A stretch of 64,000 bases of DNA from Arthrobacter sp. zg-Y1110 (GTDB lineage: Bacteria > Actinomycetota > Actinomycetes > Actinomycetales > Micrococcaceae): assembly GCF_025244865.1 (NCBI RefSeq), contig NZ_CP104273.1:1-64000 (forward strand), written 5' to 3'. Below are positions 58,647-64,000 of this stretch, piece after piece (positions within the stretch are counted from its first letter, which is position 1; every line of letters starts with the position of its first letter). The notes under the pieces are model-generated. The model was not told where the DNA came from. It worked only from the letters and a program-made list of their open reading frames with translations, and searched no databases. The position numbers were made by a program, and so were the translations under genes.

Positions 58647-59345
58647 TCAGGCCGCGAAGTAGGGCTCCGGCCACTTCACGGGCTCTTCGGTAAGTGTTGC
58701 CCAGTCCAGTGCTTCACGGTAGGCGGCCATCACCTCGGCCGGGGAAGCATCCGCATCCAGGTCGGCGGTCGCATATTCGGCCAGCATGTGGGCAGTGCGC
58801 ACGATCGCCAGCGAGGGATCCGAAGTGATCTGCGATTCGGCGGCGTGATGGCGGGTAAACAGGGACAGCTCGGAGGCGCGCGCACTGTTCAGGGCACCTT
58901 CGGTGTTGCCGGCCTCGAACAGGCGAAGGGCCAGCAGGCGCAGGCGGGCGGCTTTGGACAGGCGGCTCTTGACCAGCCACTCGGTGTCCCTGCCCTTGAG
59001 CAGGCCGGCGGCGAATGCAGCAGCTCCGCCGGATTCGAGGGTCGTATCGGACATCGCGTCCAGGGACGCCCACTTCCGGCGCATGGGCACGGCGAGCTCC
59101 CAGGATGCAGCGCATTCCAGGATTCGTTCGCGGTAGGCGGCCAGTGCGTCCTTGAGGCTGCCGGACTCCAGATTCAGGTTCCAGGCCGGGCCGACGTCGA
59201 GCAGTGCCTTGGGGTTGGTGGCCATCACCTCGGCGAGGACATACGAGTCAGCGCTGAGCTGGGCGGTGAGGGCATCCCAGCCTTCCCCCTGTTCCGCTTT
59301 GGTGCGGGCGATGTCGACCAGGGCTTCAGCCGGGCTTTTCCTCAT
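58647..59345 (-). CDS. hypothetical helical protein (232 aa)
   Basis: MRKSPAEALVDIARTKAEQGEGWDALTAQ...; mostly Ala-rich helices (LKDALAAYRERILECAASWELA, LLALRLFEAGNTEGALNSARASELSLF) reminiscent of TPR-like packing. It lies inside the pilus region and shares a promoter element with the 40766 and 60427 genes. Function unknown. Confidence 0.8.
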   Translation of the reverse strand: MRKSPAEALVDIARTKAEQGEGWDALTAQLSADSYVLAEVMATNPKALLDVGPAWNLNLESGSLKDALAAYRERILECAASWELAVPMRRKWASLDAMSDTTLESGGAAAFAAGLLKGRDTEWLVKSRLSKAARLRLLALRLFEAGNTEGALNSARASELSLFTRHHAAESQITSDPSLAIVRTAHMLAEYATADLDADASPAEVMAAYREALDWATLTEEPVKWPEPYFAA

Positions 59346-59450
59346 ATGTCCAAGGCTCGTTTCCTACCGGCGGTGCCGGTCTTGTTCCATCCGGATCGCG
59401 TCCGGGGCGCAGGCCGGAGCAGCTGTAAAAAGAGGGGTCCGGCCCAGCCT

Positions 59451-59479
59451 CTTACTGTACCAGTTCAGAAATTCGGCAA
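59451..59479 (-). promoter_or_regulatory. shared promoter element (CTGAACTGGTACAGTA)
   Basis: On the minus strand TTGCCG followed by CTGAACTGGTACAGTA, about 105 bp before the ATG at 59345. Confidence 0.5.
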
Positions 59480-59510
59480 CAACGAGAACCAACCACCCAG
59501 GAGGCACTAA

Positions 59511-60179
59511 TTGAGTAGCCAGACAACGGCTGCCGCGGACGTTGACCAGGATCCGGAGGGCGCGGAGATCACCCCGTTCACCGATGAGCCGTGGGTGCCC
59601 AGAATCATGAACCTCGAGGTCGGGCTGCCCTCTGCCGCCGTTGCGGCCGGCGTCGGCCTCCTCACCTGGTGGCTGCGCGCAGACGCGGGTTCGGTCCTGG
59701 CCGTGGCCACCGGCATCCTGTGCGCCGTCCTGGTGATGCTGTGCGTCATCGACGTGATGACCAAGCGCCTGCCCGATGCCATCGTCCTGCCGGCATACCC
59801 TTTGCTGCTGCTGGCGTGCGCGGCGGCCGCGGCCGCAGGGGAAACCACCTGGGCCGCACTGGGAACCGCACTGGCCTGCATGGCGGGCTGCTACACGCTG
59901 TACTGGCTCGTGTGCTTCTTCTCAGGCGGAATGGGATGGGGAGATGCCAAGCTGGCCGGAGTCCTCGGCCTTGCTTTGGGAATGGCGGGACCGTGGGATG
60001 CCGCTTACGGCGCCCTCGTGCTGCCCATGGCGCTCGGAGGCCTGGTCGGCTTCCCGCTTCTGTTCAAGGGCGGAGGGAAGGCGGAGATGGCATTCGGCCC
60101 CTTCATGGTTGCCGGGGCCATCCCCGTGCTGATGATGCCGGACACGCTGGTTCCCTGGCTGATGGATCTCGTCCGCTGA
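59511..60179 (+). CDS. pilD: prepilin peptidase
   Basis: A 222-aa A24-family aspartyl peptidase with about six membrane helices. Catalytic residues: Asp81 in CVIDVMTKRLPD and Asp145 in GMGWGDAKLAG. FGPFM follows near the end. The N-terminal cysteine-rich methylase domain of full-length PilD is absent, so this is the short form. It would cleave PilA and the minor pilins encoded here. TTG start after CAGGAGG. Confidence 0.92.
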   Translation: MSSQTTAAADVDQDPEGAEITPFTDEPWVPRIMNLEVGLPSAAVAAGVGLLTWWLRADAGSVLAVATGILCAVLVMLCVIDVMTKRLPDAIVLPAYPLLLLACAAAAAAGETTWAALGTALACMAGCYTLYWLVCFFSGGMGWGDAKLAGVLGLALGMAGPWDAAYGALVLPMALGGLVGFPLLFKGGGKAEMAFGPFMVAGAIPVLMMPDTLVPWLMDLVR

Positions 60180-60198
60180 CGCACCGAGGGCAGCAAAA

Positions 60199-60226
60199 GG
60201 CCCCGCCGGAGCATTCCGGCGGGGCC
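60199..60226. terminator. bidirectional terminator after pilD
   Basis: Perfect 12-bp stem GGCCCCGCCGGA with TCCGGCGGGGCC and a 4-nt loop. Confidence 0.85.
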
Positions 60227-60235
60227 TGATGGGAG

Positions 60236-60427
60236 TTACTTGGTGGGAACTACGCCTGTATCCACGGCCATCGGATCCCATACTCCGGTTCCAAGCAGGA
60301 CCAGGAGAAGGAGGGCTACACCCAGGCCGATACCGTACGCCATGCGGCGGCGGTTGGACAGGCCGGCAAATTCGGTTTTCAAGCGGTTGATCAAAGGAGT
60401 CTCCAAGGGAAGCGGGGCGGTGGTCAC
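60236..60427 (-). CDS. small single-span membrane protein (63 aa)
   Basis: MTTAPLPLETPLINRLKTEFAGLSNRRRMAYGIGLGVALLLLVLLGTGV...: one basic-flanked membrane helix and a short outer tail. GTG start. The strong promoter element upstream supports it. Possibly a small pilus-associated protein. Confidence 0.75.
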   Translation of the reverse strand: MTTAPLPLETPLINRLKTEFAGLSNRRRMAYGIGLGVALLLLVLLGTGVWDPMAVDTGVVPTK

Positions 60428-60447
60428 ATGCGTGCCGCCGGTTGTGG

Positions 60448-60480
60448 TATAGCGTATCAGTTTAGGAATTTTTACGGCAA
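60448..60480 (-). promoter_or_regulatory. shared promoter element TTGCCG-N18-TACGCT
   Basis: On the minus strand: TTGCCG, an 18-bp spacer ending CTAAACTGA, then TACGCTATA, about 25 bp before the GTG at 60427. Confidence 0.65.
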
Positions 60481-60513
60481 TGTCTCTCGCCCGGACAACA
60501 GGGGCCTGAAGGG

Positions 60514-60933
60514 CTACCGGCCTGCGGTGGATGTCAGCGGGAGAACAGCTTCACCGTCACAGTGGACGGAGTCCGGCGGCAGCACGGTGCATGTCGCATT
60601 CTCGCCGTCCAGGACAGCTTCGAACGGAGCGCCCGGGGTGAACACGTAGGCCTCCCCTGCCGGCACGATGCCGTAGTGCTCGCTCAGGCTCGACCAGACA
60701 ACCGCGTCGTAGGTCGCTTCGTGCCCGAGCATGATGTTCACGAGCATGGCAATGCCGCCAAGTGCGATCACCAGTGCGACGCCGGCAATGGAGAACCCCA
60801 CGAGGCGTGCACGGCTTCCGGGTTCGCTGCGGGCAGCTCCGGATCCTGCCTTGAAGGCTGCATATGCCAGGGCACCCACGGCAAGGATGACGATGACAGC
60901 AAGCGGAACAAGCGAGACGGACTGTGGAATCAA
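60514..60933 (-). CDS. two-span membrane protein (139 aa)
   Basis: Two hydrophobic helices (LVPLAVIVILAVGALAYAAF; LVGFSIAGVALVIALGGIAMLVNIML) and an outer domain with two Cys (ATCTVLPPDSVHCDGE). TTG start with TTAGGA upstream. A box A lies 70 bp upstream, and a 19-codon GTG frame (60989-60930) between them overlaps the TTG by 4 bases, which may be a leader peptide. Confidence 0.75.
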   Translation of the reverse strand: MIPQSVSLVPLAVIVILAVGALAYAAFKAGSGAARSEPGSRARLVGFSIAGVALVIALGGIAMLVNIMLGHEATYDAVVWSSLSEHYGIVPAGEAYVFTPGAPFEAVLDGENATCTVLPPDSVHCDGEAVLPLTSTAGR

Positions 60934-61003
60934 GTTTTTCCTAACGCTGGGTGCCGCACCGTCGTGCAGCCCGGCAATGCAGGATGCACCCCGGCAGGGC
61001 CTA

Positions 61004-61013
61004 TGTGTGCGGC
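61004..61013 (-). promoter_or_regulatory. box A, 70 bp before start 60933
   Basis: Exact GCCGCACACA on the minus strand, 14 bp before a possible small leader frame (GTG at 60989). Confidence 0.55.
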
Positions 61014-61044
61014 AGGCATCGGATCTGTCACCGGAAGGGCTCTG

Positions 61045-61074
61045 TTGCCGTAGAATCGGTAAAGCGAATACGCC
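61045..61074 (+). promoter_or_regulatory. promoter TTGCCG-N18-TACGCC for the 61113 gene
   Basis: TTGCCG (61045-61050), 18 bp, TACGCC (61069-61074). It closely resembles the element at 60448-60480. Confidence 0.55.
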
Positions 61075-61112
61075 ATAACTTCCCAGGATCAGCTAGAGAG
61101 GCTGCTGCCCGC

Positions 61113-62006
61113 ATGGCTGAGAACAGCACCCAGGCATACATGCCCGAGGATCAGGAGCGCGCGCTCATCCGCGCCTATGCCGACTTCGCCTCGGCCATGG
61201 ACCCCTCCGACAGCTGGGCCAACCGGCGTCTTGCCTCGGTGGTGAACGCTGCAACCTCTGCCGGCTGGTCGCGGCGCACGACAGCGTCCGAGCTGGGCAT
61301 CAGCCGTGAACGCGCCCTGAAGATCTCCCAGTACAAGCCCTCCCTGAGCTGCGACATCCCCCGGTACCGCCCGGGCGCACCCTTTCCCGCATCGGCCGCC
61401 GGCACCTTCCGCCGGATCGAACAGGAAATCCGGGACAGGCGTGAAGAGGCCCGTCGGGAAGTCACCGCACTGATCCGCGCCGCACACTCGGCAGGCTGGC
61501 CCTATCAGGTGTTGGGCGGCCTCGTTGGAGCGACCGGGGAATGGATCCGCCAGCTGCACGACAGCGATACCGACACCGCGGGAATACCCGCACCCGCCTT
61601 CCATGCCTACCGGCGTCCATTGAAGGGCAGGACCGCACCTAGGCCGCGGGGCACACTCGGCGAGGAGCAGCGCCGGACCATGAAAGCACTGGCCGCCAAG
61701 GCCCGAGGTGCCGCGAAGATTCCCCCGCTTGATCCCGTAGCGGAACTCCCTGCGGACAGGAAAGCCCGGCTGGAACGCACCCTCGAGGCCCGGAACGCCT
61801 CCGAGCAGCTCAGCGCCATGATCATCAAGGCCAAGGCCGATCGCGTGCGGTGGGAGGAGCTGGACGAAGCCTGCGGGTACAAGCCCGGCGGGGCCCGCGC
61901 CAGGGCCGTGCGCCACGGGTACGGGAAGCTTCCGCCGACCATGACCGGGTACGCTGCCGCCCGCCGGCAACGAGAGACACCTGACGAAAACCCCGAGAAC
62001 GTGTAG
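61113..62006 (+). CDS. triple helix-turn-helix protein 1
   Basis: A 297-aa protein with three helix-turn-helix-like units. 44-74: VVNAATSAGWSRRTTASELGISRERALKIS. 120-150: LIRAAHSAGWPYQVLGGLVGATGEWIRQL. 237-270: MIIKAKADRVRWEELDEACGYKPGGARARAV. The AGW-x-LG pattern is shared with the next gene. It probably binds DNA at several places, as a regulator or architectural protein. Start ATG 61113, with GAGAGG upstream. Confidence 0.82.
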   Translation: MAENSTQAYMPEDQERALIRAYADFASAMDPSDSWANRRLASVVNAATSAGWSRRTTASELGISRERALKISQYKPSLSCDIPRYRPGAPFPASAAGTFRRIEQEIRDRREEARREVTALIRAAHSAGWPYQVLGGLVGATGEWIRQLHDSDTDTAGIPAPAFHAYRRPLKGRTAPRPRGTLGEEQRRTMKALAAKARGAAKIPPLDPVAELPADRKARLERTLEARNASEQLSAMIIKAKADRVRWEELDEACGYKPGGARARAVRHGYGKLPPTMTGYAAARRQRETPDENPENV

Positions 62007-62048
62007 CCTTCGGGAAAGTAACCACCCGTCTGCAGAAAGGTATTCCTC

Positions 62049-62879
62049 ATGGCCGCCGTGCTTCCCGAGGCACTTCGCCGCCATCTGGCCGACCTGCAGC
62101 AAAGGTCCGGATCCGGCGAGGATGCCGAAAACCTCTTTGACGAGGCGCTGCGTGCAGCCAACGACGCCGGATGGAGCTACCGGCAGCTGGGCACAGCCCT
62201 GGGTGTCTCCCACTTTTACATCAGCGAACGGATCAAGCGCGCGCCCGGCAAGGTCACTGACTTCGGCTTCGACATCCCCGAGCGGCCGCGTCCGGCAGCT
62301 GTCCTCCAGCCCAGGGCACTGCCCGATGAGGTTGTCCGGGACCTGCATGCACGCCTGGAGCGCGCCGTCAGCGACCGCACCGCCGAACGGACCGAGAACG
62401 GCCTGACTCCCGCCGTCGCCGAATACTTCGGCGCCCTCGGAGCAGCGTCCGACGCAGGATGGGACCCGTACGAGATCGCCCAGCCCCTGGGCCTGAATCC
62501 GCGCGCCGTCGCACGCTTCACCACCTATCACGGCAGGGACAAGGGAGCAGTGGGCACCGATTACCCGCGGGCTCCGGAACGCACGGGACCGGCCGCATGG
62601 AATGCCCGCTACCCCCGTGCGGCGGCGATCACCATCCCGGGTGACGAAGCGGACCGGCTGAAGGAACTGGCAGGCCAGGCCCACCTGAACCGCGGGACGG
62701 CCGGCGACGAGGACGGAGGGGCGCTCGAGTCCGCTGTCGAGTACACCGCCCGGATTGCCTTCTGGTACCTGCGGGGCGCCAGCAGGCAGGACCTCGAAAA
62801 GGCAACCGGCCAGGGGTGGGAGGCACTGCGCAAGCGTCTGTCCCGGTGGGGGTACATGAGTCCTCCCAAGGCAGGCTAG
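62049..62879 (+). CDS. triple helix-turn-helix protein 2
   Basis: A 276-aa relative of the 61113 product. Units: 33-64 ALRAANDAGWSYRQLGTALGVSHFYISERI; 129-160 ALGAASDAGWDPYEIAQPLGLNPRAVARF; about 240-272 LRGASRQDLEKATGQGWEALRKRL. GAAAGG precedes the ATG. It has its own short intergenic region and a strong terminator. Confidence 0.82.
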   Translation: MAAVLPEALRRHLADLQQRSGSGEDAENLFDEALRAANDAGWSYRQLGTALGVSHFYISERIKRAPGKVTDFGFDIPERPRPAAVLQPRALPDEVVRDLHARLERAVSDRTAERTENGLTPAVAEYFGALGAASDAGWDPYEIAQPLGLNPRAVARFTTYHGRDKGAVGTDYPRAPERTGPAAWNARYPRAAAITIPGDEADRLKELAGQAHLNRGTAGDEDGGALESAVEYTARIAFWYLRGASRQDLEKATGQGWEALRKRLSRWGYMSPPKAG

Positions 62880-62894
62880 GAACCGCAGGCCCCG

Positions 62895-62923
62895 GGCCCG
62901 CAGCAGAGGCTGCGGGCCTTTTT
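62895..62923 (+). terminator. intrinsic terminator with T run
   Basis: GGCCCGCAGC, AGAG loop, GCTGCGGGCC, then TTTTT. Confidence 0.92.
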
Positions 62924-63007
62924 GCTGCCCGAAAACAAACGGAGCACCCCTACAGAAGTCCCCGCCCGCGCAAAAATCAGCAACTGATGTCACCCGCAAA
63001 GTGGATG

Positions 63008-63018
63008 TCTACGCATGT
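63008..63018 (+). promoter_or_regulatory. box B before the sigma-like gene
   Basis: TCTACGCATGT on the plus strand, 52 bp before the TTG at 63071. Confidence 0.65.
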
Positions 63019-63070
63019 AACTCTTCGGACCCGGTCACCCCCACCCTGACCGGCTACCGAAGGGAAGACT

Positions 63071-63847
63071 TTGTCAGAGCACGCCTCAGGAACAGACGGG
63101 AACGCTTATCTCGTTCGCACGGTCAATTCCATGCCGTCCGCTGATCCTTACTACGGACAGTGGTGGGGCAGCGGTGAAGGACGGGACTTCTACCAGGAGG
63201 TCACCGAACGCATCGGCAACCCGATGGCAGCCAGCATCAACCGGCAGTACGGGATCGACTACGAAGCATCCGACGTCGCCAACACCGCCTTCACCGTCCT
63301 CCGCCAGGAATTCATCTCCGCCTACATCAAGCGTTCCGAAGACCCCTGGGCATACCTGTCCAGCGTCCTCAAACGGGAAATGGTCCGCGAAGCCGGCGGC
63401 TACTTCCGCAGCGAACTGACCGAAACAGTCCTGTTCGACAGTGCATCCCACACCCTGCACCGGCCCGCCGCCACCATCCGGGAAGCAGCTGAACTGACCT
63501 CGGCCGCACTGATGGCCGCGGCACCGGCAATCCCTGAGCAGATCCTGCACGAAGCGGTCTTCTACTTCGCAGAACGCGGCCATTACCGGCTAAGCCACGT
63601 CTACACCAACGCGACCAACGACCCGGAGCTTACCGGCCTGGGCCTGGGCAGGGAGGAGATCCTCGCCGTCGCCAACGCCGTTCTGGGAAGCCGCCCCGAA
63701 AACAACCTGAACTCCCTGATTGCCGCCTTCCTTATGGACCCGGCCTTCGACCCGAAGTCATCAATCCGCCACCGCAGGGCACTGACGAAATTCAGGTCCC
63801 GCATTGATAAGGCGCACCACCAGGAAATGAGGCATCTCGTTGGCTAG
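63071..63847 (+). CDS. possible divergent sigma-70-family factor
   Basis: A 258-aa protein. Residues about 50-105 (DYEASDVANTAFTVLRQEFISAYIKRSEDPWAYLSSVLKREMVREAGG) resemble sigma region 2: an acidic D-V-x-x-x-A-F core, then a W/L helix and basic residues. The C-terminal part (LGLGREEILAVANAVLG, SSIRHRRALTKFRSRID) could be a region-4-like helix-turn-helix. If so, it would direct RNA polymerase to a plasmid regulon. TTG start with AAGGGAAG upstream; box B lies before it. The identification is tentative. Confidence 0.78.
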   Translation: MSEHASGTDGNAYLVRTVNSMPSADPYYGQWWGSGEGRDFYQEVTERIGNPMAASINRQYGIDYEASDVANTAFTVLRQEFISAYIKRSEDPWAYLSSVLKREMVREAGGYFRSELTETVLFDSASHTLHRPAATIREAAELTSAALMAAAPAIPEQILHEAVFYFAERGHYRLSHVYTNATNDPELTGLGLGREEILAVANAVLGSRPENNLNSLIAAFLMDPAFDPKSSIRHRRALTKFRSRIDKAHHQEMRHLVG

Positions 63848-64000
63848 ACGAGCAACCACCCGCAGGAAGTCCGAATTCCCACGCCACAGGGCAGGCTCGG
63901 ACTACAGCGACCGTTCCCTCCCCTTCCCGGCACAGGCAATGGGCGCCGGCCCGGAAATACCTGAGGCTTCTGCAGTAAGCCCGGGCCTCACCGGGCTGCC
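63840..64000 (+). CDS. partial CDS running off the window end
   Basis: A frame opens at TTG 63840, overlapping the end of the sigma-like gene by 8 bp, with GAGG 10 bp upstream. It encodes MARRATTRRKSEFPRHRAGSD... and has no stop before 64000. The basic start and overlap suggest a coupled gene; the product is unknown. Confidence 0.45.
   Translation, partial: MARRATTRRKSEFPRHRAGSDYSDRSLPFPAQAMGAGPEIPEASAVSPGLTGL

Noticed and set aside
60425..60436. ACATGCGTG at the start of the 60427 gene as another box B
   Set aside because: Only eight core bases match and it overlaps the start codon, unlike the real copies.
1..64000. Relaxase, integrase, transposase, tRNA or rRNA genes
   Set aside because: None were recognised anywhere in the window. 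The excisionase-like protein at 29133 has no integrase beside it.

Overview
The window looks like part of a large plasmid from a high-GC actinobacterium, most likely Arthrobacter or a close relative in the Micrococcaceae. No rRNA, tRNA, ribosomal or core metabolic genes are visible. The backbone genes are plasmid genes: a ParA/ParB-like partition pair next to repeated palindromic iterons, a primase-type replication initiator with iterons at its own start, a small ribbon-helix-helix protein, and an FtsK/TraB-like DNA translocase. The genus is an inference from gene style; nothing in the window proves it. All readings were made by eye.

Layout. 1-2210: iteron-rich origin/partition region with parA and its partner. 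2203-15436: a minus-strand block of about 14 mostly acidic, mostly unknown proteins. Twelve carry the same N-terminal peptide (consensus RxPxGxPxGGQFAxxxHxEP), and most have an identical 10-bp box (GCCGCACACA) 7-8 bp before the start codon. 15529-17847: replication initiator and RHH protein. 18140-24514: mixed cargo (fatty-acid desaturase, two helicase-associated-repeat proteins, a Fic pseudoenzyme, a small DNA-binding protein, a secreted protein, a lone HSDR_N nuclease domain). 24756-31862: small unknown genes, a TM2/Ltp membrane protein, a hipBA toxin-antitoxin pair, and a zinc-ribbon/GIY-YIG protein. 31958-39633: further box-controlled genes, a second (intact and tagged) Fic protein and the DNA translocase. 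39690-60427: a plasmid-borne type IV pilus system (pilA, B, C, D, M, N, O, T, three minor pilins and associated envelope proteins). 60514-64000: a membrane protein, two proteins with triple helix-turn-helix units, a possible divergent sigma factor and the start of one more gene.

How it may work together. Two short DNA signals appear to organise the window. Box A (GCCGCACACA, start-proximal) marks the tagged proteins, several untagged small proteins and one giant minor pilin. Box B (CTACGCATGTCC, 45-85 bp before the start) marks pilA, pilC, pilM, pilB, the DNA translocase, the HSDR_N gene, a 91-aa gene and the sigma-like gene. The simplest reading is a coordinated programme in which a pilus brings cells together, a translocase moves DNA, and a set of peptide-tagged, modular proteins is produced alongside. 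The shared tag, carried at the N-terminus of unrelated domains (Fic, zinc ribbons, papain-like, helicase-associated repeats) and apparently at the C-terminus of one protein, is the best candidate for an undescribed system here. Its function is not known from the sequence.
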